From: Fontibacterium oligotrophicum
GTDB lineage: Bacteria > Pseudomonadota > Alphaproteobacteria > Pelagibacterales > Pelagibacteraceae
Direction of reading: 5' to 3'
Length of the DNA: 64,000 nt
Assembly (NCBI GenBank): GCA_965235975.1
Contig: CBDDZZ010000001.1
Location: 186,001-250,000, forward strand
Part shown: positions 27,009 to 35,492 of the stretch, piece after piece
Layout: each line of letters begins with the position of its first letter
Position numbering within the stretch: position 1 is the stretch's first letter
Notes under the pieces: model-generated
The model's database searches: none
Told to the model about the DNA's origin: nothing
What the model saw: the letters and a program-made list of their open reading frames with translations, nothing else
Program-made: the position numbers and the translations under genes

Positions 27009-28112
27009 TTAATTAACATCGTAAAATTTTTTTAATAAATTTATGACTCTTTTGTCAGATGCCATAGTAGGATTAATTTTATTTGTAGTATAAGCAACTC
27101 CTATTCCTAAAACTGGATCAGCAAAACCTAAAGATCCACCCCAACCATTATGCCCAAAAGACTCTTTATTTTTTCCAAATAACCATCCACCACGAAGTAT
27201 TAAACCAATCTGCGACCATCTAATTGGCATCATTAAAGATTTATCAACTCTACTTTCGTTTTCAGTTAGACATTTATTAATTGAGGATTTTGATAATAAG
27301 ATATTTTTTTCTAGAATTAAGTCATTTACAAAAACATCATAAATTTTTGCAATAGACCTTGCATTTCCATGTCCATTCATTGAAGGAACCTCTGCGATTT
27401 GCCAATCTTGCTTATTATAAAAATTTATTTCATGTTCAGGATTATTAAATGCATTAAATTCAGATACTATTTTATTTTCAGTTTTATTTTCGTAAAGTGT
27501 AGCAATATTTGATAATTGATTTTTTGGTGTTCCAATAAAAAAATCTAATTTTAGTTTCTTTGAAAGTAATTCAAGAACTAATTCACCTAAACTTTTTTTT
27601 GTTGTTTTTTTTATAATTTCACCAATTAAAAAGCCATGTGTTTTTGCATGATAATATGTTTCTTTACCACATGGATGATCTGGATCTTGATTTTCTAAAA
27701 TATTTATTATTTTATTCCAATCTAAAAGATCTTGTTGTGTGATCTTTTTTTTAAATCTATAGATTCCAGATTGATGAGATAAAATATGTTTTAGTTTGAT
27801 TTCTCTTTTATTACTTTGCTTAAAAGCATCCCAATAATAGGAAACAGGTTTTTCCAAATCTAAAATATTTTGATCAATTAAAATCGAAACGATAATTTCA
27901 TAAATACCTTTTGTTGCTGAAAATACATTTACGATAGTATTTTCATTCCATTTTTCATCATTTTTATTTTTAAGACCACTCCATAAATCTATTAATGGTT
28001 TTCCCTCCTTATAGATTGCAAAAGAAGCTCCAATTTCTTCTTGTTTTAAGAAGTAGTCTTCAAATATTTTTTTTAAGGGAATATATTTTTCTTCGCAGTA
28101 ACCACTTATCAT
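27009..28112 (-). CDS. serine hydrolase of the beta-lactamase/EstB family
   Basis: This 367-residue protein has the penicillin-binding-protein-like fold of family VIII esterases: the SxxK motif in VFSATKGIYE (Ser about 66), the LKHILSHQSGIYRF segment, a YxN-like site at YYHAKTHGFLIGEII and an HNGWGGSLGF motif near the C terminus. No signal peptide is evident, so it is probably cytoplasmic. Relatives hydrolyse short-chain esters; the natural substrate is unknown. It starts 2 bases after the aceF stop and is likely co-transcribed with the pyruvate dehydrogenase genes. Confidence 0.83.
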   Translation of the reverse strand: MISGYCEEKYIPLKKIFEDYFLKQEEIGASFAIYKEGKPLIDLWSGLKNKNDEKWNENTIVNVFSATKGIYEIIVSILIDQNILDLEKPVSYYWDAFKQSNKREIKLKHILSHQSGIYRFKKKITQQDLLDWNKIINILENQDPDHPCGKETYYHAKTHGFLIGEIIKKTTKKSLGELVLELLSKKLKLDFFIGTPKNQLSNIATLYENKTENKIVSEFNAFNNPEHEINFYNKQDWQIAEVPSMNGHGNARSIAKIYDVFVNDLILEKNILLSKSSINKCLTENESRVDKSLMMPIRWSQIGLILRGGWLFGKNKESFGHNGWGGSLGFADPVLGIGVAYTTNKINPTMASDKRVINLLKKFYDVN

Positions 28113-28114
28113 TA

Positions 28115-29656
28115 TTAAAATGATAAATTGAAAGCAAAGTTTTTACCAAGACTAAGTTTTAAATCTTGACAAAATCTTGCTGCCTCTGCTCCATCAATTA
28201 TTCTATGATCATAAGAAAGAGAAACCGGCATCATTGCCCTTGCTATGAATTTTCCATCAATAAATACTTGTTTTGTTTCTGTTTTTCCTATTCCAATTAT
28301 TGATACTTCTGGACTATTTATAATTGGAGTAAAAAAACTTCCCCCAATTCCACCAAGACTAGATATCGTCATTGATCCTCCAAAAAATTCTTTTTTATCG
28401 ATTTTAAGTTCCTTACTTAATTTACTAATTTTTCTAAGTTCATTGCTTAAGATTAGTAGATCTTTTTGATCAACATTTCTAATTTTTGGGACCATTAGAC
28501 CATGAGGAGTGTCAACCGCAATTCCAATGTGATAATACTTTTTATAAATAATGTTCTCACCAGTAGGCTCTAGTGAGCAATTAAAATTAGGGTACTTTTT
28601 CATTCCATTAACTAGTGCTTTCATAATAAAAGCAAGCGGAGTAATAGTAATTTTCTCTTTTGTATTAAGATCGATTAAATTTTTTCTAAAGTGTTCCATA
28701 TCCGTTACATCAATTTCATCAAATTGAGTAACATGTGGAATTTCATTCCAAGCCTTTACCAAATGTGGTCCTGAAAGCCTTTTAATTCTTGGTATTTTTT
28801 GTATATCAATTTCACCAAACTCTTGATGTTCGTAGGGAAGCTTTTCCTCTTTTACTTCTATTTTTTTTATTACTTCTTCTTTATTATTTTTATTATTTAA
28901 AGATCCTTTAATAAATTTTTTAATATCCTCTTCAAGAATTCTCCCTTTTCTTGCGCTTCCATCAACTAACTGAATATTTACACCCAGTTCCCTTGCAAAT
29001 TTTCTAATTTTTGGACTTGCACTTTTTATATTCTGATATTGATTATTATTTTGAATAATATTTTCAATAATAGGTTTTGTTTTTATTTCTGCTTTTAAAG
29101 TCTGATTAAGAATTTCTGCAATTGAATCGCCAACTTTTATTTTTTGACCTTTTTTAAGCATTATATTCTTAACAATTCCTGATATTGGTGATGGGATTTC
29201 GTAAGCACTGTCGTCATCTTCAATGAGTAATACGATGTCATTAACTTTAATAAGTTGATCTTTGTTAATAAGAATTTCAGAAACAATTAAGTCTTTTCCA
29301 GAGCCAAGATTTGGAATTTTTAAAAAAGAGGTATCCTTGTCTTTGCTAGATTTATTTTCTTCTTGTATTTTAATTTCTTTACCTAAAGATTTTTGCTCAT
29401 GAATTACTTCATCGGAGGTTATTTCTATCTCTCCAATTTTGTCTCCTTCAGAAATTTTATCTCCAATTTTAATTTTAATCGTTTTAATTTTACCTGAAAA
29501 CTGGGAGGGAACTTCAACACTTGATTTATCACTCTCTAAAGTAATGATTCCATCATTTTTTTTTATATTTTGGTTTTCTGTTATAAGAACTTCTATAATT
29601 TCTACATTTTTAAAATCACCAATATTAGGAACTACTAAATCAACAATTTTAGCCAT
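28115..29656 (-). CDS. aceF: pyruvate dehydrogenase E2, dihydrolipoamide acetyltransferase, second lipoyl domain lacks lysine
   Basis: The 513-residue protein has a first lipoyl domain (1-78) with the lipoylated Lys44 in ESDKSSVEVPS. A second lipoyl-fold domain spans about 110-185, then an E1/E3-binding peripheral domain (SPKIRKFARELGVN) and the catalytic acetyltransferase domain (SLGGIGGSFFTPIIN and the active-site SLSYDHRIIDGA with His and Asp). In the second lipoyl domain the expected lysine is Asp149 (EDDDSAYEIPS), so that domain cannot be lipoylated. It transfers the acetyl group to CoA. It lies 6 bases after aceE. Confidence 0.94.
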   Translation of the reverse strand: MAKIVDLVVPNIGDFKNVEIIEVLITENQNIKKNDGIITLESDKSSVEVPSQFSGKIKTIKIKIGDKISEGDKIGEIEITSDEVIHEQKSLGKEIKIQEENKSSKDKDTSFLKIPNLGSGKDLIVSEILINKDQLIKVNDIVLLIEDDDSAYEIPSPISGIVKNIMLKKGQKIKVGDSIAEILNQTLKAEIKTKPIIENIIQNNNQYQNIKSASPKIRKFARELGVNIQLVDGSARKGRILEEDIKKFIKGSLNNKNNKEEVIKKIEVKEEKLPYEHQEFGEIDIQKIPRIKRLSGPHLVKAWNEIPHVTQFDEIDVTDMEHFRKNLIDLNTKEKITITPLAFIMKALVNGMKKYPNFNCSLEPTGENIIYKKYYHIGIAVDTPHGLMVPKIRNVDQKDLLILSNELRKISKLSKELKIDKKEFFGGSMTISSLGGIGGSFFTPIINSPEVSIIGIGKTETKQVFIDGKFIARAMMPVSLSYDHRIIDGAEAARFCQDLKLSLGKNFAFNLSF

Positions 29657-29662
29657 TTTGAA

Positions 29663-32600
29663 CTATAGTTTTGTTGGGATAGGTTTTTTAGGATCTATGT
29701 TATATTTTTTCATCGCATCAGTGGCTACTTTTGATGCAATTTTCTGTTCTTTTACTAAAGTGCTTAATGTTGAATAAACAATAAATTCTTTATTTACCTC
29801 AAAAAATTTTCTCAAATTCTTTCTCGTATCGCTCCTTCCAAATCCGTCAGTTCCTAAAGTTACATAAGTTCCTGGAACATAGTTTCTAATTCCCTCTGAT
29901 AATGTTCTAATATAGTCTGTTGCTGCTATAAAAGGTCCCGTTCTTTTTTCAAAACATTTTTCTATATAAGTTTTTTCTGGTTTTTTATCCGGGTTTAGTA
30001 AATTTTTTCTTTCAATTTCTATTGCATCTTTTCTTAATTCATTAAAACTAGTTACACTCCAAATATCAGAGTCAATTCCAAAATCAGAACTTAATATTTC
30101 CGCTGCTTTTATTACCTCATTTAATATTGCTCCAGATCCAAGTAATTGAACTTTAGTTTTTCCTTTATTATTAATCTCTTTAAATAAATACATCCCTTTT
30201 AAGATATCTTCTTTTTTCACACCCTTTGGCATGGCTGGATGTTTATAATTTTCATTTAAAGTTGTTATGTAATAAAAAACATTTTCTTGTTTCTCATGCA
30301 TTCTTTTCAATCCATCTTCAAATATAACTGCTAACTCATAAGAAAAAGTCGGATCATAACTTACGCAATTTGGAATAGTAGAGGCCATAACTAAACTGTG
30401 TCCATCTTGGTGTTGTAATCCTTCACCAGCTAGAGTGGTCCTTCCAGACGTAGCTCCAATTAAAAACCCTCTACATTGAGCATCACCTGCTGCCCAAGCA
30501 AAGTCACCAATTCTTTGAAAACCAAACATTGAATAAAAAAGATATATAGGAATCATTTCAATATTATGATTTGAGTAAGATGTTCCAGCAGCTATCCAGG
30601 AAGACATAGCGCCTGCTTCTGTGATCCCTTCTTCTAATACTTGTCCGCTCTTATCTTCACGATACGAACTTAATTGTTCAGAATCTACTGGCTCATATTT
30701 TTGACCTTCATGAGCATAAATTCCAATTTTTTGAAAAAATCCTTCCATTCCAAAAGTTCTAGCTTCATCTGGAATAATAGGAACTAATCTTGATGAATAT
30801 TCTTTATCTCTTAAAATTTTAGTTAGTATACTCACAAGCGCCATAGTTGTTGATAATTCTCTATCTCCTGAGTCTAGATAAGAAGATTCAAAAAATTCAT
30901 TGGCTGGAGTCTTTAGAGCTTTTGTTTTGGTTCTTCTCGTTGGTATAAAACCACCAAGTTGTTTTCTTCTTTCTTTAATGTATTGAATTTCCTCTGATTT
31001 CTCATCAGGTTTATAAAACTCCAAGTTTTCAACTTGTTTATCTGTAATTGGAATATTAAATCGATCCCTAAAATAGTACATATCATTGACATCTAACTTC
31101 TTTTGTTGATGGGTCGTGTTTATACTTTCGCCACTTTTACCCATTCCATAACCTTTAATAGTTTTTGCTATAATTACTGTAGGAGATCCCTTATGATTTT
31201 GGGCCGCATGATATGCAGCGTATACTTTATGAGGATCATGACCCCCTCTATTTAGTTTCCAAATATCGTCATCTGTCATATTTGAAACTAACTCTCTTAG
31301 TTCAGGATACTTTCCAAAGAAATGACTTCTAACATAAGCTCCCCCTTTTGCTTTGAAGGCTTGATATTCGCCATCAACACACTCTTCCATTCTTTTTAAT
31401 AAAAGACCTGTTTTATCTTTTGCAAGAAGAGGATCCCAATAAGATCCCCAAACAACTTTTATTACATTCCAGCCAGCCCCTCTAAATAGTCCCTCCATTT
31501 CTTGTATAATTTTTCCATTACCTCTCACAGGTCCGTCTAATCTTTGAAGATTACAATTTATTACAAATATTAAGTTATCTAATTTCTCTCTAGAAGCTAA
31601 ACTAATTGCACCCGTTGACTCGGGCTCATCCATTTCTCCATCTCCTAAAAAGGTCCAAACTTTTCTATTTTGATCTTCTATTAAAGATCTATTTTGCAAA
31701 TATTTCATAAATCTAGCTTGGTAAATTGCCATAATAGGACCAAGACCCATAGACACAGTTGGAAACTGCCAGTAGTTTGGCATTAGCCATGGGTGTGGAT
31801 AGGAAGATAAGCCTCCTCCATCAACCTCTTGTCTAAAATTTTCTAATTGTTTTGTCGTTATTCTTCCCTCAAGGAAAGATCTTGCATAAATACCTGGTGA
31901 ACAGTGTCCTTGAAAATAAATTAAGTCTCCAAGATTTTTTTCATTTTGACCTTTCCAAAAATGATTAAAACCAACGTCATATAAAGTTGCAGCAGATGCA
32001 AAGGTTGCAATATGTCCACCAAGTTCTGGAAGTTTTTTGTTAGCACGCACAACCATACATGCAGCATTCCATCTAATTAGAGATCTAATTTTATTTTCTA
32101 TTACCTGATCTCCAGGAGACCTAGCCTCCATTTCTACTGGTATTGTATTTATATAAGGTGTTTTTTGATTATAAGGTAAATTTGAACCAGATATATATGC
32201 TTGGTTAATTAATTTCCCTAAAAGATAATTCGCTCTTTTTGGCCCATCTCTTTCAACAACGCTATTTAATGAATCAATCCATTCAATCGTTTCTTGAGGA
32301 TCTACATCTCCGATATTATCTTGCTCATTAGAATAGTTAGTAAATTTTTTAAATTCAACTTTTGTTTCAAAATTTTGTCTTGGTTCCTCTTTAATAATTT
32401 TTTTTTCAGGCTCTATCTTTTTTAAAACTTTTTCGGCCTCCTGAATAATTTTTTCTGTCTCTGGTAATATAGATTTTTCTTGTGATATGTTTGAAGAGGC
32501 TCCATTACTTAGTGTTGCAATTAATGATCCTTGTGAAACCTTGTCTCCAACTTTTACTTTTAAACTTGCAATTTTTCCATCAAATGGAGATGGTACTTCA

Positions 32601-32734
32601 ACGCTGGATTTATCGCTTTCTAATGTGAGAATAGGATCATTCTTTTTAATCTCATCACCTTCTCTTACTAAGACTTCAATAATTTCAACATTCTTAAAAT
32701 CCCCTATATCAGGAACCTTAATTTCTAAATTCAT
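29663..32734 (-). CDS. aceE: pyruvate dehydrogenase E1, homodimeric type, with fused N-terminal lipoyl domain
   Basis: From about residue 150 the protein follows E. coli AceE closely: INTIPVEME, RWNAACMVVRANK, the thiamine-diphosphate site FLGDGEMDEPES, INCNLQRLDGPVRGNGKI, TSGRTTLAGEGLQHQDGHS and LGTDGFGRSD. It decarboxylates pyruvate and acetylates the lipoyl arm. The length is 1023 residues against 887 in E. coli. The extra N terminus is a complete lipoyl domain (1-78) with Lys42 in ESDKSSVEVPSP, nearly identical to the first domain of aceF, then a Lys/Glu/Pro-rich linker. No E3 gene (lpd) is adjacent. Confidence 0.95.
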   Translation of the reverse strand: MNLEIKVPDIGDFKNVEIIEVLVREGDEIKKNDPILTLESDKSSVEVPSPFDGKIASLKVKVGDKVSQGSLIATLSNGASSNISQEKSILPETEKIIQEAEKVLKKIEPEKKIIKEEPRQNFETKVEFKKFTNYSNEQDNIGDVDPQETIEWIDSLNSVVERDGPKRANYLLGKLINQAYISGSNLPYNQKTPYINTIPVEMEARSPGDQVIENKIRSLIRWNAACMVVRANKKLPELGGHIATFASAATLYDVGFNHFWKGQNEKNLGDLIYFQGHCSPGIYARSFLEGRITTKQLENFRQEVDGGGLSSYPHPWLMPNYWQFPTVSMGLGPIMAIYQARFMKYLQNRSLIEDQNRKVWTFLGDGEMDEPESTGAISLASREKLDNLIFVINCNLQRLDGPVRGNGKIIQEMEGLFRGAGWNVIKVVWGSYWDPLLAKDKTGLLLKRMEECVDGEYQAFKAKGGAYVRSHFFGKYPELRELVSNMTDDDIWKLNRGGHDPHKVYAAYHAAQNHKGSPTVIIAKTIKGYGMGKSGESINTTHQQKKLDVNDMYYFRDRFNIPITDKQVENLEFYKPDEKSEEIQYIKERRKQLGGFIPTRRTKTKALKTPANEFFESSYLDSGDRELSTTMALVSILTKILRDKEYSSRLVPIIPDEARTFGMEGFFQKIGIYAHEGQKYEPVDSEQLSSYREDKSGQVLEEGITEAGAMSSWIAAGTSYSNHNIEMIPIYLFYSMFGFQRIGDFAWAAGDAQCRGFLIGATSGRTTLAGEGLQHQDGHSLVMASTIPNCVSYDPTFSYELAVIFEDGLKRMHEKQENVFYYITTLNENYKHPAMPKGVKKEDILKGMYLFKEINNKGKTKVQLLGSGAILNEVIKAAEILSSDFGIDSDIWSVTSFNELRKDAIEIERKNLLNPDKKPEKTYIEKCFEKRTGPFIAATDYIRTLSEGIRNYVPGTYVTLGTDGFGRSDTRKNLRKFFEVNKEFIVYSTLSTLVKEQKIASKVATDAMKKYNIDPKKPIPTKL

Positions 32735-32821
32735 GAAGCTTATTATATTTAAATGTTTTTATAAAACTATAGAAAGTTTAGCCTAAATTTTTGATAAAAT
32801 AGTTATACAAAGATTAATTTT

Positions 32822-32897
32822 TGGTGCCCACAGCCGGAATCGAACTGGCCACCTCTTCCTTACCATGGAAGTGCTCTACCAACTAAGCTATGTGGGC
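32822..32897 (-). tRNA. tRNA-Thr (GGT)
   Basis: Read on the minus strand this is a 76-base tRNA with encoded CCA and acceptor stem GCCCACA/TGTGGGC. A D-arm with AGTTGGTA and a perfect anticodon stem CTTCC/GGAAG are present; the loop ATGGTAA gives anticodon GGT, reading ACC and ACU. The T stem GCCAG/CCGGC has one A-C mismatch, which is unusual. It stands alone between aceE and the cold-shock gene. Confidence 0.95.
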
Positions 32898-33017
32898 GTA
32901 ATTAAATTGTAAATAAATATGTAATTTATAGCTGTTTTTAAGTAAAACTTTTTAGTTAAATAATTTCACTAAAATTATCAAGAAATTAGCCAAAAAAATA
33001 AGCTATATCTTGGAATC

Positions 33018-33083
33018 TTGACAACGGACTATTATACCTATTAAACACAAGTCTCACTTTGAATAATAGTGTTCAAATTGAAC
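33018..33083 (+). promoter_or_regulatory. probable cold-shock gene promoter and leader palindrome
   Basis: A perfect -35 consensus TTGACA lies at 33018-33023. Weak -10 candidates follow at 33039-33044 (TATTAA, 15-base spacer) or 33041-33046 (17-base spacer). Downstream, at 33071-33083, lies a perfect 13-base palindrome GTTCAAATTGAAC. It would sit in the 5' untranslated leader, about 30 bases before the start codon. It could be an operator or an RNA hairpin that controls translation; this is inferred from position only. Confidence 0.4.
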
Positions 33084-33114
33084 AACATAATAAAGAAAGT
33101 AAATATAAAGCAAG

Positions 33115-33324
33115 ATGAGTAGTATAAAAGGTAAAGTAAAGTGGTTCAACGGTAGCAAAGGCTACGGTTTTATTGAGAGAGACGACAAACAAAAAGACGT
33201 ATTCGTTCATATGTCAGCTGTTAAAGATGCAGGGATTGATTATCTTGATGAAGGAGATGTTCTTACATTTGATATCGAGGATGGAAAAAAAGGTCCATCT
33301 GCTGTAAATTTAAAAAAAGTTTAA
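33115..33324 (+). CDS. cold-shock domain protein (CspA family)
   Basis: The 69-residue protein is one OB-fold cold-shock domain with RNP1 (KGYGFIE) and RNP2 (DVFVHMS) and the typical start KGKVKWFNGSKGYGF. Such proteins bind single-stranded RNA and DNA and melt mRNA structure, at low temperature or constitutively. The leader upstream contains a clear TTGACA box and a palindrome. A small basic gene follows after 33 bases. Confidence 0.95.
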   Translation: MSSIKGKVKWFNGSKGYGFIERDDKQKDVFVHMSAVKDAGIDYLDEGDVLTFDIEDGKKGPSAVNLKKV

Positions 33325-33357
33325 AATCTAGATTTTTTTGATGGAGGAGGCTCACCC

Positions 33358-33549
33358 ATGGGTATTCATTATGATTACAAGTCTAAACGTGGAGAAAGAG
33401 CAATGCTTAAAGAAGCAAAGAGAAAAGAGCGTCTTGCTTTAAGAAAAGCCAAAAGAGCCTCAACCATACCCACAAAAGAACCAGAACAAGAAATGCACGA
33501 TATCAATAAGCCTATTACATTGGATGATCTAACAAATCCAAACAAATAG
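33358..33549 (+). CDS. small basic protein of unknown function (63 residues)
   Basis: A very strong ribosome-binding site (GGAGGAGG at 33343-33350, 7 bases before the ATG) supports translation. The N-terminal half is highly basic and helical (KSKRGERAMLKEAKRKERLALRKAKRA). The C-terminal half is acidic to neutral and ends in a DINKPITLDDLTNPNK tail. I recognise no family; the composition suggests RNA or ribosome binding. It sits between the cold-shock gene and another tiny basic gene. Confidence 0.72.
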   Translation: MGIHYDYKSKRGERAMLKEAKRKERLALRKAKRASTIPTKEPEQEMHDINKPITLDDLTNPNK

Positions 33550-33565
33550 TTCATGTTTGAGTTTG

Positions 33566-33676
33566 ATGAATAATAATCAAAAAGATTTAAAAAAAGAACG
33601 TCTTTCACAAGCCCTTCGAGATAATTTAAAAAAAAGAAAAGAGTTTTTAAAAAAAATAAAAGAAAAAAAATTATGA
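33566..33676 (+). CDS. tiny Lys/Arg-rich protein upstream of dcd (36 residues)
   Basis: An ATG at 33566 opens 36 codons; the stop overlaps the dcd start (ATGA), so translation is probably coupled. The peptide reads as a charged helix with the core ERLSQALRDNLKKRKEF, a pattern I recall from small alphaproteobacterial proteins encoded beside dcd or murA, in which an RL-x-x-AL-R-x-NL-x-x-RK core is kept. Function is unknown. Confidence 0.62.
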   Translation: MNNNQKDLKKERLSQALRDNLKKRKEFLKKIKEKKL

Positions 33677-34227
33677 GTGTTTTATCTGATCATTGGATAA
33701 AAAAAATGTCCTTAGAGAAAAAAATGATAAGTCCTTTTGTTAAAAATCAACAAAGAAAGAATAAAATTTCTTATGGACTTTCATCTTATGGATATGACGC
33801 AAGGGTTTCTAATGAGTTCAAGATATTTACAAATATAGATTCAGCATTAGTAGATCCTAAAAAATTCTCAAATAATAGTTTTGTAACAAGAAAAACTGAT
33901 GTTTGCATAATACCACCCAACTCATTTGCACTAGCTAGAACAGTTGAATATTTTAAGATTCCAAGAGATGTTTTAGTAATCTGTCTTGGCAAAAGTACGT
34001 ATGCAAGATGCGGAATAATTGTCAATGTTACTCCTTTAGAGCCGGAGTGGGAAGGACATGTAACACTTGAATTTTCAAATACTACAACATTGCCTGCAAA
34101 AATTTATGCTAACGAAGGAGCTTGTCAGTTTATTTTTTTAAAAGGCGATCAAGAACCAGAAACTTCATATGCTGATAAAAAAGGAAAATATATGAAGCAA
34201 AAAGGCGTTACACTTCCAAAAATTTAA
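33673..34227 (+). CDS. dcd: dCTP deaminase
   Basis: The 184-residue protein matches the bacterial Dcd trimer family: ISYGLSSYGYDARVSNEF near residue 35, LGKSTYARCGIIVNVTPLEPEWEGHVTLEFSN with the catalytic Glu, and ANEGACQFIFLKGD, with a C-terminal KKGKYMKQKGVTLPKI tail. It deaminates dCTP to dUTP for thymidylate synthesis. It is coupled to the 36-residue gene upstream and lies 2 bases before murA. Confidence 0.96.
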   Translation: MSVLSDHWIKKMSLEKKMISPFVKNQQRKNKISYGLSSYGYDARVSNEFKIFTNIDSALVDPKKFSNNSFVTRKTDVCIIPPNSFALARTVEYFKIPRDVLVICLGKSTYARCGIIVNVTPLEPEWEGHVTLEFSNTTTLPAKIYANEGACQFIFLKGDQEPETSYADKKGKYMKQKGVTLPKI

Positions 34228-34229
34228 AT

Positions 34230-35492
34230 ATGCAAAAACTATTAATTAAGGGAGGAAAGAAACTCTCTGGTGAAGTAGTTATTTCAGGTTCTAAAAATGC
34301 AAGTCTTCCTATTATTATATCTTCATTATTATTTGATGACTCAGTTCAGTTTGAGAATGTTCCTAAAGTTAAGGATATCTATACTTTAATCAGTCTAATT
34401 AAACTTTTAGGTAGAGAAGTTCAATTTAACGAAAATGAGGAGATATTAAAAATATCAAAAAAATATAAAGATAAATATTTTGCTCCATATTCAATTATGA
34501 AAACTATGAGAGCTGGTGTTTTAGTTTTAGCTCCATTATTAGCAAAATTTGGCAAAGCTAGAGTTTCTTTGCCAGGAGGATGTTCTATTGGAGCAAGGCC
34601 TGTGAATTTACACTTGGAGGCTTTAAAAAAACTTGGTGCAAAAATTAATGTCAAAAATGGTTATATAGATGCAAGTGCTCCAAAAGGTTTATCGGGGGCT
34701 CATATTAAGTTTCCCTCAATTTCAGTTGGGGCAACAGAAAGTATTATTATAGCAGCCGTTCTTGCTAAAGGAGTAACGAAGATTAGTAACGCTGCAATAG
34801 AGCCAGAGATTATAGATTTAATTAATTTTTTAAATAAATGTGGAGCAGATATAGAATATAATTCAAAAAGAAAAATTATTATTAAGGGAGTAAAATTTTT
34901 ATATCCAGTAAGACATAGAATTATTCCAGACAGAATAGAAGCGGCAACTTATGCAATTGCAGCACTGATAACTAACGGTAAGTTAATAATTAAAAAAGTT
35001 AATAATGATCATTTAGAAAATATATTTAATGTTTTAATAAAAATAGGCGCCAACATTAAAACTTTTAAAGATTCTTTTGTTATTTTTAGAAAACATCAAT
35101 TAAAACCATTTAAAATTATCACAAAGCCTTATCCTGGGTTTCCAACAGATATGCAGGCTCAGTTTATGGCTCTAGCTACTCAGATCAAAGGAGCATCAGT
35201 TATTAATGAAGAGATATTTGAAAATAGGTTTCTTCATGTTTCAGAATTAATGAGAATGGGAGCTGATATTAAAATAAAAAAACAAAAAGCCACGATTAAA
35301 GGTATTAAAAATTTAAATAGTGCTGAAGTAATGGCAACAGATTTAAGAGCTTCCGTAAGTTTAGTTTTAGCCGCTTTATCTGCAAAAGGCACCACAACAA
35401 TTAATAGAATTTATCATTTAGATAGGGGCTACAGTAAATTAGAAAAAAAACTAAATTTATGTGGTGCAAATATTAAAAGAGTAAATGACTAA
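34230..35492 (+). CDS. murA: UDP-N-acetylglucosamine 1-carboxyvinyltransferase MurA
   Basis: The 420-residue EPSP-synthase-like protein has the catalytic Cys118 in LPGGCSIGARPVNLHL, the N-terminal GEVVISGSKNASLPI and a late GFPTDMQAQFMALA. It performs the first committed step of peptidoglycan synthesis, adding enolpyruvate from PEP to UDP-GlcNAc. Because Cys (not Asp) is present, fosfomycin sensitivity is expected from family knowledge. Its 3' end overlaps the DUF2948 gene by 8 bases. Confidence 0.97.
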   Translation: MQKLLIKGGKKLSGEVVISGSKNASLPIIISSLLFDDSVQFENVPKVKDIYTLISLIKLLGREVQFNENEEILKISKKYKDKYFAPYSIMKTMRAGVLVLAPLLAKFGKARVSLPGGCSIGARPVNLHLEALKKLGAKINVKNGYIDASAPKGLSGAHIKFPSISVGATESIIIAAVLAKGVTKISNAAIEPEIIDLINFLNKCGADIEYNSKRKIIIKGVKFLYPVRHRIIPDRIEAATYAIAALITNGKLIIKKVNNDHLENIFNVLIKIGANIKTFKDSFVIFRKHQLKPFKIITKPYPGFPTDMQAQFMALATQIKGASVINEEIFENRFLHVSELMRMGADIKIKKQKATIKGIKNLNSAEVMATDLRASVSLVLAALSAKGTTTINRIYHLDRGYSKLEKKLNLCGANIKRVND

